Shown here one piece after another: positions 8,999 through 17,542 of a stretch of 64,000 nucleotides of DNA. The translations under genes were made by a program, and so were the position numbers. Within the stretch, counting starts at the first letter, position 1, and each line of letters begins with the position of its first letter. The DNA comes from Acidithiobacillus thiooxidans ATCC 19377 (lineage in GTDB: Bacteria; Pseudomonadota; Gammaproteobacteria; Acidithiobacillales; Acidithiobacillaceae), in the NCBI RefSeq assembly GCF_009662475.1, contig NZ_CP045571.1, forward strand, positions 1,610,501 through 1,674,500, written 5' to 3'. Below the pieces are notes generated by a model. That model searched no databases and was not told the DNA's origin. It was given only the letters and a program-made list of their open reading frames with translations.

Positions 8999-9312
8999 CT
9001 GAGAATGTTGTTAATCTTCTGTTGAAGGACGGGTACCTTTTTATTCCCGCGTCCGTCTATCGCGATGCCATGGCCGATCTCCGGGCGGTTGCCGTGCTCT
9101 GGCGATCGGCATGTTTGCATTTGATCCCCTTACATCCTGGTAGTGTTGGTGGCTTTTTGCTGAAGCGTCGCAATCTTGCTGGCGATCGGGTGATCGATCT
9201 CCGCATCTTCCTGAGGGAGCATGAACTGCAGGAGAACTACGAGGGGGTTCTTTCCTTTCTGTGGATACCAGAACAGGGAGCGTGGCAGACGAGTCAGCTG
9301 TGTCCAGAGTGA
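8995..9312 (+). CDS. Hydrogenase-operon protein of unknown function
   Basis: 105 aa, not recognised. It starts with an ATGA overlap on hupD, so it is co-translated. The sequence is globular with a mixed hydrophobic centre (VLWRSACLHLIPLHPGSVGG) and an acidic, helical C-terminal part. No metal motif or membrane segment is visible. It is the last gene before a 111-bp gap with an internal promoter, so it closes the first sub-operon. Confidence 0.6.
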   Translation: MTENVVNLLLKDGYLFIPASVYRDAMADLRAVAVLWRSACLHLIPLHPGSVGGFLLKRRNLAGDRVIDLRIFLREHELQENYEGVLSFLWIPEQGAWQTSQLCPE

Positions 9313-9316
9313 TATT

Positions 9317-9331
9317 GATAAGAAACTTATC
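9317..9331. promoter_or_regulatory. Perfect dyad GATAAG-AAA-CTTATC, candidate operator
   Basis: Six-base arms around a 3-base centre, 17 bp upstream of the internal -35 box. Placement suits a transcription factor binding site, but the regulator is unknown. Confidence 0.4.
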
Positions 9332-9347
9332 ATATATGTAATTGTAC

Positions 9348-9375
9348 TTGACAGCACTGCTTTCTGCGCTATACT
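9348..9375 (+). promoter_or_regulatory. Internal sigma-70-type promoter before the TPR gene
   Basis: TTGACA (9348-9353) and TATACT (9370-9375) are separated by 16 bp. The -35 is perfect and the -10 has one deviation from TATAAT. This would let the TPR-to-hyp genes be transcribed without the sigma-54 promoter, for example to supply Hyp proteins to other hydrogenases. Confidence 0.7.
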
Positions 9376-9378
9376 AAG

Positions 9379-9399
9379 TTTGTAAATAAACATTACAAA
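9379..9399. promoter_or_regulatory. Inverted repeat TTTGTAA-N7-TTACAAA at the predicted start of transcription
   Basis: Seven-base perfect arms around a 7-base spacer, immediately downstream of the -10 box. A protein bound here would block the promoter, so this is a candidate repressor site. Confidence 0.5.
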
Positions 9400-9423
9400 C
9401 CGTGTTCCACTCGGAGGTCTTTC

Positions 9424-10404
9424 ATGTCCAGTACTTTGGCAGAAACGGAATATCAGGTCGCCTTGAGAACCGCTCGGGATGACAGTATTCCGGCTGGAGA
9501 GCGTGCGGAAATGCTCATGGAGATCGCGCTGGGTCTACAGCGGCACCCGCGCCGACCAGAGGATCTCGAGCAGGTCAACAACCTATATAAAGAAGGTTTA
9601 CAGGTTTGTCCGGATGGGGACGTCTTGCTACGGGCACGGCTATTGGCTGGACAGGCAACTGCCTTGCTGGCAACGCCTGGCGATACGCGGGTGCTTGAAG
9701 AAGCTGTTGCTTGTCTGCGTAGTGCGTTACCAGTACTGCAGACCTTGGGGAGCGCCGAAGAGGTTGCCGAAACCGAGATGAACGAGGGACTGGCCCTACA
9801 AGGACTCGCTGTGGCGGGGAAGGTGTCGTTTCCAGACGCCGTAACGAAGTATCACAGCGCCTTACGCATTTTTACTGCGGATAAATTCCCGCGCGAATAT
9901 GCGATCATCCATAACAATCTGGCTACCGCCTATCTGTCCATGACCATGGGTGATGAGGCTTCCAAAATGCGCGAGGCACTGGCCGTCCAATCCTATGAGT
10001 CTGCATTGCGTGCTGTCACCCTTGACGCTCATCCGACGGAATACGCCATGCTGCAAAACAACCTCGGTAATGCCCTGCAGTACAGCAGCAGTGCGCATCC
10101 GGTCGAAAATAACCTGCGCGCCCTGGAAGCCTATCGGGAGGCCTTGCGGGTACGAACCCCCAAAGAGCGACCGGAGGAATATGCAAACACCATCAGCAAT
10201 ATGGCCAACGCGCTGAGGAACCTGCCTGACGACCCAGAGAACCCGGAACTCGGCAATATTCGTAATCTGGGTGAAGCAGCCAGGCTATATGAGACCGCAG
10301 AAAAGATCTTCATGGAAATGGGGGAAATGGATAAGTCAAGGTTAGTCCGCGTAGCTCTGGACGAAACCCTGGCACTGTTAAGCGAACATGGATCTGTACA
10401 TTAA
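9424..10404 (+). CDS. TPR-repeat protein of the hydrogenase operon
   Basis: 326 aa with repeated helical hairpins of TPR type, clearest from about residue 130 to the end (blocks such as AIIHNNLATAYL, AMLQNNLGNALQ, ANTISNMANALR). The asparagine-rich NNL repeats match the long-TPR proteins found beside group 2 hydrogenases and in tetratricopeptide kinesin-like repeats. No signal peptide, so cytoplasmic. RBS CGGAGG is 8 bp upstream. It probably acts as a scaffold or chaperone; that is inferred from the fold. Confidence 0.8.
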   Translation: MSSTLAETEYQVALRTARDDSIPAGERAEMLMEIALGLQRHPRRPEDLEQVNNLYKEGLQVCPDGDVLLRARLLAGQATALLATPGDTRVLEEAVACLRSALPVLQTLGSAEEVAETEMNEGLALQGLAVAGKVSFPDAVTKYHSALRIFTADKFPREYAIIHNNLATAYLSMTMGDEASKMREALAVQSYESALRAVTLDAHPTEYAMLQNNLGNALQYSSSAHPVENNLRALEAYREALRVRTPKERPEEYANTISNMANALRNLPDDPENPELGNIRNLGEAARLYETAEKIFMEMGEMDKSRLVRVALDETLALLSEHGSVH

Positions 10405-10428
10405 CCGGGAAAATATTGGAGAGCACCT

Positions 10429-10656
10429 ATGTCGGCACTGAACGCGTTCGACGGTCAACAGATACAGGCGATCGTCATTCTATGGATTTTGCTGGGTGGA
10501 TTGGTTGGGGTGTTGGCGGGTGCCGTGTCGGGGATGCTGATCGGCGGCAAAAATCTGGGTGATTACAAACTGGCGGCAATGATGGGGGGCATGTATGCGG
10601 CGATGCCCGTCATTCCCGGCGTGGTCTTGGGTACGATTATCCTTGTACTGATCTGA
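10429..10656 (+). CDS. Small glycine-rich membrane protein, 75 aa
   Basis: Two predicted membrane helices (about residues 12-37 and 49-74), with glycine zippers such as GGLVGVLAGAVSGMLIGG between and within them. The shape resembles small oligomerising membrane proteins. It follows the TPR gene after 24 bp with a GGAGAG site. A membrane anchor or quinone-delivery scaffold for the soluble hydrogenase would fit, as the HucM protein does for mycobacterial Huc, but sequence similarity to HucM is not evident. Confidence 0.6.
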   Translation: MSALNAFDGQQIQAIVILWILLGGLVGVLAGAVSGMLIGGKNLGDYKLAAMMGGMYAAMPVIPGVVLGTIILVLI

Positions 10657-10686
10657 AGTCGAGGATACCCAAAGGAGGAGGATAAT

Positions 10687-10911
10687 ATGTGGGACATGAT
10701 ATGGAACTCGGCAGGATTATTCCTGCGCGGAAAGCTGTTCAAAGATACCCGGCTGGTTCTGATGCTGCTGGCGGCCAACATCATCTTGGCTGCTGTGGTC
10801 GTCGTTGCCGGACATTTAGCCGGCATTCCGTATCTGGTGGATTGTCTGGTTGCTGGCCTCCTGTGTGGCGCCCTGCAACCCATCCTTTTTCTGAATTTGA
10901 AGTACGCATGA
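10687..10911 (+). CDS. Small membrane protein, 74 aa
   Basis: Two predicted membrane helices (about residues 20-42 and 47-68) after a short amphipathic N-terminus. It has a strong AAGGAGGAGG site 5-8 bp before the ATG. Together with the preceding gene it forms a pair of tiny membrane proteins between soluble electron-transfer factors, so it may be part of a membrane docking site. No family recognised. Confidence 0.6.
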   Translation: MWDMIWNSAGLFLRGKLFKDTRLVLMLLAANIILAAVVVVAGHLAGIPYLVDCLVAGLLCGALQPILFLNLKYA

Positions 10912-10912
10912 C

Positions 10913-11818
10913 ATGGCGACGTCACCCGTGCCTGAGGACATTGAAAGCAGGGAAGCTGATACCCTGACAGAAGATATTGCCCGGTTGGGCAGCCTCGAAA
11001 AAATCATACAGGGATGGGATGAAACACAGCTAAGAACGGTGCTGGCACTGCGCAATGGCTGGGAGGCGATTTACAGGGAATGTTTGCGGCGTCTTATTCG
11101 TACCGTGCAGAATGCTCCACAGGGGGCCACCGGCTTGCGGGAAGCTGCAGCAGATCCGTATGTCTATGCGGTGCTGCGGACCCTGGGTCTGGTTCGGCCC
11201 TCCCTGCAGGAACGCATCGAAGCGGCACTGGATAGTGTGCGCCCAGGTCTGGAAGGCCATGGCGGCAATGTCGAACTGGTCGAATTGCGTCCGCCCGATA
11301 CGGTAGTTTTGCGCTTGCTGGGGTCTTGTCACGGTTGCCCATCTTCCTCACTGACCCTGTCGGAAGGGGTGGAGAAAGCAATCCGCGAGGCCTGCCCGGA
11401 AATATGCCATATTGAAACGGTAGGTCGTCAACATGCAGCCACCGTGCCGAACGGTGAAGGGACTGAACAGCGTATCAGCCCCTTTGCTATTGGCGGGCGT
11501 CATCCCTGGCTGCCGGCACTGCGGCTGGAGGATCTGCCGCGAAACAGCCTGCTCGCCCGGGATGTTCTTTCCGATGCCTTGCTGTTTTGGCGCGGTCCGG
11601 ATGGGGATGTGCACTGTTACCGTAATGCCTGCGCCCATCTGGGTATGCCTCTTGATGAGGGAGAGATAGATCCAGCTGGTGTTCTGACTTGTCCGCATCA
11701 CGGATTCCAGTTTGCGTTGGAGAGCGGAGAATGTCTGACGATACCCGAAATCCAGTTGGAGCCCTGGGCGGTGCGGATGGTCGATGGCGAGATCCAGGTG
11801 AGGAGGAATCATGACTGA
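10913..11818 (+). CDS. NifU C-terminal / Rieske [2Fe-2S] fusion protein
   Basis: 301 aa. The central NifU-like domain has the CxxC motif GSCHGCPSS (Cys139, Cys142), used to carry an Fe-S cluster. The C-terminal Rieske domain has CAHLG (Cys240, His242) and CPHHGFQF (Cys260, His263). The N-terminal about 95 residues are helical and unassigned. Such fusions sit beside group 2 hydrogenases in several phyla. It may pass electrons from HupS to an acceptor or load Fe-S clusters. Starts one base after the previous stop and overlaps the next gene by 8 bp. Confidence 0.85.
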   Translation: MATSPVPEDIESREADTLTEDIARLGSLEKIIQGWDETQLRTVLALRNGWEAIYRECLRRLIRTVQNAPQGATGLREAAADPYVYAVLRTLGLVRPSLQERIEAALDSVRPGLEGHGGNVELVELRPPDTVVLRLLGSCHGCPSSSLTLSEGVEKAIREACPEICHIETVGRQHAATVPNGEGTEQRISPFAIGGRHPWLPALRLEDLPRNSLLARDVLSDALLFWRGPDGDVHCYRNACAHLGMPLDEGEIDPAGVLTCPHHGFQFALESGECLTIPEIQLEPWAVRMVDGEIQVRRNHD

Positions 11819-13007
11819 ATATACCCTTCCCCTGAGTGCCACCAACCGGAACCGGCCAGCCGCCAGCCCTTCAGAGCAGTTACTGGTAGAGACCGGAGCA
11901 CGGGTCATCCTGGGGGAGCAGGTACAGCCCAAGGGGGTCGTCGTTCCTGTGGCTCCTTCCTCGCAGACGCTTTTCGGTCCTCGCGGGGCCAGTCTCATGA
12001 CTGACGGATCTTTTTGGGTGGCGGATACCGGCCATCATCGCTTGCTGGGGTGGCCGATGTTACCCGAAGCGGATGGTCAGCCTGCCACTTGGCTCATTGG
12101 TCAGCCGGACTTCAAGCGGGACGGGGGACGCAATGCTCACGGCCCTGTGGGCGCGGCATCGCTGAATGTTCCCACCGGAATCTGTCCGGTTGGCGACGGG
12201 ATGGCGGTGGCAGATGTCTGGAACCACCGGGTGTTGATCTGGCATAAAGTACCGAATGAAAGCCATACTCCGGCGGATCTGGTTCTCGGCCAAACCGATT
12301 TTGTGTCGATGGAAATCAATTGCGGTGCGTCGCAACCATCCGCGTCTACCCTGTACTGGCCCTATGGGGTCTTTTGGGACGGGGTCAGGCTTTATGTCGC
12401 GGATTCGGGCAACCGTCGCGTTCTCTGGTGGGAAGGGATTCCCACGGGAAATGGACAACCTGCGGACGGCGTCCTGGGCCAAGCAGATTTTCATTGCCGG
12501 GACGAGAACGGTGGTCATGAAGCGGACGCCATGAGTATGCGCTGGCCCCATGCGGTAACCCGTTTCAAGGATTGGCTGGTTATTGGAGATGCGGGGAACA
12601 ACCGGGTGTTACTCTGGCGTGGGGCACCACAACATCATGGTCAGATGGCCGATATGGTCCTCGGGCAGCCCGATTTTACTCAGAACGCCCACAATCGTGG
12701 TAGTTATTTTCCCAATGCGGCCTGCTTCAATATGCCCTATGGGGTGACCGCCACGGAAAACTGGCTAATTGTGGCGGATACGGCCAACAGCCGGCTGTTG
12801 GGTTGGCAGGCGGACGATCTGTTGACGGATGCTCCAGCACGTACCCTTGCCGGTCAGGATGGTTTTCAGCACAAGGGGGATAACCGCTGGGGCGTGGTGG
12901 GGCGCAATACGCTGTGCTGGCCCTATGGGATTTCTCCTGCGGGAAAGAGCGTGATCATCGCCGACTCGGGTAACAACCGTGTCCTGCTTTGGGACAGACG
13001 GTCATGA
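11811..13007 (+). CDS. NHL-repeat beta-propeller protein
   Basis: 398 aa with about six repeats of the NHL type, recognisable by blocks VADTGHHRLLGW, VADVWNHRVLIW, VADSGNRRVLWW, IGDAGNNRVLLW, VADTANSRLLGW and IADSGNNRVLLW. Each repeat also carries a DxVLGQxDF-like strand. No signal peptide is seen, so it should be cytoplasmic. A propeller beside the hydrogenase genes suggests a protein-protein platform. It overlaps hypF by 4 bp (ATGA). Confidence 0.85.
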   Translation: MTEYTLPLSATNRNRPAASPSEQLLVETGARVILGEQVQPKGVVVPVAPSSQTLFGPRGASLMTDGSFWVADTGHHRLLGWPMLPEADGQPATWLIGQPDFKRDGGRNAHGPVGAASLNVPTGICPVGDGMAVADVWNHRVLIWHKVPNESHTPADLVLGQTDFVSMEINCGASQPSASTLYWPYGVFWDGVRLYVADSGNRRVLWWEGIPTGNGQPADGVLGQADFHCRDENGGHEADAMSMRWPHAVTRFKDWLVIGDAGNNRVLLWRGAPQHHGQMADMVLGQPDFTQNAHNRGSYFPNAACFNMPYGVTATENWLIVADTANSRLLGWQADDLLTDAPARTLAGQDGFQHKGDNRWGVVGRNTLCWPYGISPAGKSVIIADSGNNRVLLWDRRS

Positions 13008-15415
13008 GTTTCTCCCCAGACCAGACCGCAACCCTGGGCGAGGAAGTCCGGGTGCGCGGACTGGTTCAGGGCGTTGGGTTCCGTCCTGCGGTTTGGCGCC
13101 TTGCCCGCGACTGTGGACTCTCTGGCGATGTATGCAACGATGGGAAAGGCGTGCTGATCCGGATCTGGGGGCCTGCATCAGAGCGGGATCGATTTCTGAT
13201 CCGGCTGCGCGACGAACCACCTCCCCTCGCACGCATTGACGAGGTGGTGCGCGGATATTTGTGCGAAGATCCGCCTGAGGGAACTTTCAGCATCAGTACC
13301 AGCCGCTCTGGAGAGGTACATACGGGGGCGGTGCCCGATGCCGCTACCTGTCCTGCCTGCCTACAGGAGATTTTCGATCCCTTCAATCGGCGTTATCGTT
13401 ATCCTTTCACCAATTGTACGCACTGTGGTCCGCGTTTTTCGATCCTCGAAGACATTCCTTATGACCGCGCCCATACTTCCATGAACATCTTTCCCCTCTG
13501 CAAGGATTGCCGTGCGGAGTACGAAAATCCGGAAGACCGGCGCTTCCACGCGCAACCGGTGGCCTGCCATGCCTGCGGCCCGAAGGCCCGGCTCGTCCGG
13601 CTCGATGGCCACGCGGTCAGTGCCGACCGGTATACCCAACTGGACGCGGTGGACGCGGCGACCAATCTTCTCAAACGCGGGGAAATCGTCCTCATCAAAG
13701 GGCTTGGCGGTTTTCATCTCGCCTGCGATGCCACGAATGACCATGCAGTGTCCGCTTTGCGCCTGCGCAAACACCGTCCCCATAAGCCTTTGGCGTTAAT
13801 GGCCAGGGATCTGGAGATCGTGCGTCGCTATGCGCACGTGAGCCACGCAGAAGAGAATTTGCTGCAGTCTCATCAGGCGCCCATCGTGCTGCTGAACCGT
13901 TTGAACACCGACTCCCTGGCGTTCGATATTGCGCCGGGGATGCAGCGGCTCGGGTTTATGCTGCCCTATACCCCCCTGCACCATCTCCTGATGCGCCGGA
14001 TGGACCGACCGATTGTACTGACAAGTGGAAATCTCTCGGATGCTCCGCAGGTTGTTGACGATGCGGCTGCCGTCCGGGCACTGCGGGGAGTGACCGACTG
14101 GATGCTGACCCATGATCGGGCAATCATCAACCGCGTCGATGATTCTGTGATACAGATGGCGGGAGACGACACCATGATGCTGCGCCGGGGGCGTGGCTAC
14201 GCGCCGGAGTCATTGCCGCTGCCCGAGGGGTTCGATGCGTCTCCGGACTTGCTGGCGTTAGGTGGGGAGCTCAAGAACACTTTCTGCCTGATCAAGGACG
14301 GGCAAGCAATCCTTTCCCAGCACATGGGCGATCTTGAACAGGCAGCGGTCTGGGATGACACTGTCCGGAATCATGCCCTCTACGCCCGGATTTTTCAGCA
14401 TGTACCCAAAGCCGTCGTAGTGGACCGTCACCCCGAATATCTGTCGCGCAAGTGGGGAGTGGAGATATCGGAAAAAAGCGACCTCCCCCTGATTTCCGTA
14501 CAACACCATCACGCCCATATTGCGGCCGTCATGGCAGAACACCGCCTGCCGCTGGACCATCCGCCGATCATCGCCTTAGCGCTGGACGGTATGGGTCTGG
14601 GCGATGCGGGCGCTTTGTGGGGTTGTGAGTGTTTGCAGGTGAGTTACTGCGAAATTCGTCACCTGGGTGGGTTGCGCCCGTCCGCTTTACCGGGGGGCAA
14701 TCTCGCGATGCGTGAACCGTGGCGTAACGCCCTTGTGCAGTTTGCGGATGCCTTCGGTTGGCCTGTTGCACGCCAACGATTCACTAATCTGTCCATCATG
14801 GAATACCTTGGCAAAAAGCCGGTGGAGCAGTTGTTACATATGCGGGACAGAAACGTCTGCACACCGCTCTGTAGCTCTGCCGGACGGCTTTTCGACGCCG
14901 TCAGCGCAGTCTGTGGCCTGTGTATGGACCGGGTGAGCTATGAAGGGCAGGCGGCCATGCTGCTGGAGGCCAGCGTCGATCTGTCTGTCATGGGAAATGC
15001 CTCGGAACCTGGCTATCCTTTCGAGATCGCTGAAAGCGAAAAACACTTCATTCAGATGGATCCGCGAACCTTGTGGTCGCCGTTGCTGGACGACCTCCAG
15101 GGCGGAATTCCGGTAGAAACGATTGCTGCGCGCTTCCACAAAGGCCTCGCCGCCAGCCTGGTGCAATTAATCAGGAGGACCTTGGGTGCCACCCCCTGGA
15201 CCACTACCGTCGCTTTGTCAGGGGGCGTTTTTCAGAATCTGACCCTGCTGCGGGCAACCCGGGAGGCTCTGGAATCCTTGGGGCTGGAGGTTCTGGTTCC
15301 GCATCTGATCCCCGCCAACGACGGCGGCCTCGCTTTTGGGCAGGCTGTGGTGGCGGCCGCGCAAATCGTTACTGGTCAACATCATATTGCAGGAGGGCAT
15401 GAGCCATGTGTCTAG
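13004..15415 (+). CDS. hypF: Carbamoyltransferase HypF
   Basis: 803 aa. Makes the thiocarbamate donor for the cyanide ligands of the NiFe centre from carbamoyl phosphate. Domains in order: acylphosphatase (VRGLVQGVGFRPAVW), two zinc fingers (CPACLQEIF with CTHCGPRF; CKDCRAEYE with CHACGPKA), YrdC-like (KRGEIVLIKGLGGFHLACDA) and Kae1-like carbamoyltransferase (HHHAHIAAVMAEH, ALDGMGLGDAGALWG). The start at 13004 uses an ATGA overlap with the NHL gene and brings the acylphosphatase domain to the N-terminus as usual. Full length. Confidence 0.95.
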   Translation: MSFSPDQTATLGEEVRVRGLVQGVGFRPAVWRLARDCGLSGDVCNDGKGVLIRIWGPASERDRFLIRLRDEPPPLARIDEVVRGYLCEDPPEGTFSISTSRSGEVHTGAVPDAATCPACLQEIFDPFNRRYRYPFTNCTHCGPRFSILEDIPYDRAHTSMNIFPLCKDCRAEYENPEDRRFHAQPVACHACGPKARLVRLDGHAVSADRYTQLDAVDAATNLLKRGEIVLIKGLGGFHLACDATNDHAVSALRLRKHRPHKPLALMARDLEIVRRYAHVSHAEENLLQSHQAPIVLLNRLNTDSLAFDIAPGMQRLGFMLPYTPLHHLLMRRMDRPIVLTSGNLSDAPQVVDDAAAVRALRGVTDWMLTHDRAIINRVDDSVIQMAGDDTMMLRRGRGYAPESLPLPEGFDASPDLLALGGELKNTFCLIKDGQAILSQHMGDLEQAAVWDDTVRNHALYARIFQHVPKAVVVDRHPEYLSRKWGVEISEKSDLPLISVQHHHAHIAAVMAEHRLPLDHPPIIALALDGMGLGDAGALWGCECLQVSYCEIRHLGGLRPSALPGGNLAMREPWRNALVQFADAFGWPVARQRFTNLSIMEYLGKKPVEQLLHMRDRNVCTPLCSSAGRLFDAVSAVCGLCMDRVSYEGQAAMLLEASVDLSVMGNASEPGYPFEIAESEKHFIQMDPRTLWSPLLDDLQGGIPVETIAARFHKGLAASLVQLIRRTLGATPWTTTVALSGGVFQNLTLLRATREALESLGLEVLVPHLIPANDGGLAFGQAVVAAAQIVTGQHHIAGGHEPCV

Positions 15416-15699
15416 GTATTCCAGGTCAGATCACCAGAGTCATCAGCGCGCGAGAACGGCGGGCGGAGGTAGCCATCAATGGGGTACGACGGGAGGTCAA
15501 TATCGCCTGCATTACCGATGCGGAGCACTCCCCAGAGTCCTGTGTCGGTGACTGGGTGCTGGTACATGTGGGTTTTGCCATGAGTCGCATCAGCGCAGAA
15601 GAAGCAGCCCTGACGCTGGATGTGTTGACGCAACTGGGCGAAGCCCAACTGGAAATGGATCGTATGCGGGAGTCCGCGTCAACAGGTCCCATGGCGTAA
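15406..15699 (+). CDS. hypC: Hydrogenase assembly chaperone HypC
   Basis: 97 aa. The N-terminal MCLGIPGQ with the essential Cys2 is diagnostic. It carries the Fe(CN)2CO unit together with HypD and docks on the large-subunit precursor. The gene overlaps the end of hypF by 10 bp, with AGGAGG about 10 bp before the ATG. Confidence 0.93.
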   Translation: MCLGIPGQITRVISARERRAEVAINGVRREVNIACITDAEHSPESCVGDWVLVHVGFAMSRISAEEAALTLDVLTQLGEAQLEMDRMRESASTGPMA

Positions 15700-15714
15700 T
15701 CGCCAGGAGGTGCA

Positions 15715-16413
15715 ATGATGGATCCTCTACAGGAGCTCTATCCTTTTCTGCATGGCCAAGCCAAAAATTCGCAGCGGGAAAAAATGACGCTGCTGGAGTC
15801 TGTGCGGCAGAAATCCGCCGAAAGCCGGAACGTCAAGGCACAGTTTTTTGCGGTGCACGCAGAGGCACTGGTTTCCATGGCGGCAGCCCTGGCAGCGGTT
15901 TATCAGATTGGCGGCGTACTCTACACCATGGGGAACGGTGGCTCTTCCTGTGATGCGGACCACTTGGCGGTCGAGTTCATGCACCCTGTTACCACGGGCC
16001 GTCCGGCTTTGGCTGCGCACAGTCTGGTGAGTGACCGGGCCATGCTGACCGCCGTCGGTAATGACGTGGGTTTTCAGCATGTGTTTTTACGGCAATTGAC
16101 AGCCTTGGCCAGGCAGGGGGATGCGCTGTTCGGCTTTTCGACCAGTGGCAACTCCACCAATCTCATGGCCGCCTACCGCAAGGCCCGGGAAATCGGCATG
16201 GTAACTTTCGGCCTTGCTGGCATGCAGGGAGGTGAGATGCAGACAAGCGGCCTGGTGGACTACCTCTTGGTGGTGGAGACGGACAGTATCCACCGTATCC
16301 AGGAATGCCACGTCACGGCCTTTCACATACTCTGGGATCTGGTGCATACCATCCTGGCAGACCGGCGCGGAGACTTACAGGCGGAGGTAACCGAAGATGC
16401 GTTACGTGGATGA
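15715..16413 (+). CDS. SIS-domain phosphoheptose isomerase-like protein (GmhA family)
   Basis: 232 aa. The SIS-domain signature is clear: TMGNGGSSCDADHLAVEF and FGFSTSGNSTN, both matching GmhA-type sedoheptulose 7-phosphate isomerases. A lipopolysaccharide enzyme would be out of place here, yet SIS proteins recur between hypC and hypD in other group 2 clusters, so a role in hydrogenase maturation is possible. The start has AGGAGG 7 bp upstream; it overlaps hypD by 17 bp. Confidence 0.8.
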   Translation: MMDPLQELYPFLHGQAKNSQREKMTLLESVRQKSAESRNVKAQFFAVHAEALVSMAAALAAVYQIGGVLYTMGNGGSSCDADHLAVEFMHPVTTGRPALAAHSLVSDRAMLTAVGNDVGFQHVFLRQLTALARQGDALFGFSTSGNSTNLMAAYRKAREIGMVTFGLAGMQGGEMQTSGLVDYLLVVETDSIHRIQECHVTAFHILWDLVHTILADRRGDLQAEVTEDALRG

Positions 16414-17542
16414 GTTCCGGGATCCTGAAAAGGCCCGCTATTTGGTCAAGGATATTCAAAGGCTGGCAGCGTTGATCCCGGCTACCGCGAACCGACCCTT
16501 ACAACTTATGGAGTTTTGCGGTGGCCACACCCATACCATTTTCAAATACGGTATTGAGCAGATGCTGCCGTCCTCGGTGGAACTGGTGCATGGGCCAGGT
16601 TGTCCGGTTTGCGTGCTACCCATGGGCCGGGTGGACGATTGCGTGGCGATTGCCGAGTGTCCAGAAGTGATATTCACTACCTTTGGTGACGCCATGCGGG
16701 TTCCCGGCTCGCGCAAGAGCCTGTTGCAGGCCAAGGCCACGGGTGCGGATGTGCGGATGGTCTATTCGCCGCTGGATGCGCTGGCCCTCGCCAGAGATAA
16801 CCCGGACCGGGAAGTGGTATTCTTTGGTCTCGGTTTTGAAACGACCATGCCGGCGACGGCGCTGACTATTCTTGCCGCAGAACGCCAGCAGGTATCCAAT
16901 TTTTCCGTATTCTGCAATCACATTACGACGTTGCCCACCATCAAAGCTATTCTTGACTCATCCGATATGGAGCTGGACGGTTTCCTCGGCCCTGGTCATG
17001 TCAGCATGGTGATTGGCACCCATCCCTATCACTTTATCGCCGGGCATTATCACAAACCCGTGGTGATCGCAGGATTCGAGCCTCTGGACATCCTGCAGTC
17101 CCTATGGATGCTGCTGAAACAATTGGCCGAGGGGCGCTGTGTAGTGGAAAACCAGTACGCACGGATCGTACCCGAAGCGGGCAACACCCAGGCTCTCGAC
17201 GCCATCCAGCAAGTGTTCGAAATTCGCGAATACTTCGAGTGGCGGGGACTCGGCTCCATCGACCATTCCGGGGTAAGAATCCGCGATCGCTTTGCCGCCT
17301 TTGACGCCGAGCGCGGCTTTACCGTACCCAATCTGTCCATTGCCGATCCTAAGGCGTGTCAATGCGGAGAGGTGCTCAAAGGGGTCATAAAACCTTGGGA
17401 ATGCAAGGTCTTTGGTGCCGCATGCACCCCGGAAACGCCACTGGGCTCCTTGATGGTTTCCTCGGAAGGAGCATGTGCCGCCTACTTCAATTATGGAAAG
17501 ATGCCGGGAAATATTCACACTAAGTCAGAGGAGGTGTCCTGA
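16397..17542 (+). CDS. hypD: Fe-S scaffold HypD
   Basis: 381 aa. Redox-active scaffold on which the Fe(CN)2CO unit is built with HypC. Visible: MEFCGGHTHTIFKYG, HGPGCPVCVLP, the central FETTMPATA region, and the C-terminal [4Fe-4S] ligand region CQCGEVLKG, WECKVFGAACTPE, EGACAAYFNYG. Length is normal for the family. It overlaps both neighbours (hypE ATG lies in the TGATG junction). Confidence 0.95.
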   Translation: MRYVDEFRDPEKARYLVKDIQRLAALIPATANRPLQLMEFCGGHTHTIFKYGIEQMLPSSVELVHGPGCPVCVLPMGRVDDCVAIAECPEVIFTTFGDAMRVPGSRKSLLQAKATGADVRMVYSPLDALALARDNPDREVVFFGLGFETTMPATALTILAAERQQVSNFSVFCNHITTLPTIKAILDSSDMELDGFLGPGHVSMVIGTHPYHFIAGHYHKPVVIAGFEPLDILQSLWMLLKQLAEGRCVVENQYARIVPEAGNTQALDAIQQVFEIREYFEWRGLGSIDHSGVRIRDRFAAFDAERGFTVPNLSIADPKACQCGEVLKGVIKPWECKVFGAACTPETPLGSLMVSSEGACAAYFNYGKMPGNIHTKSEEVS

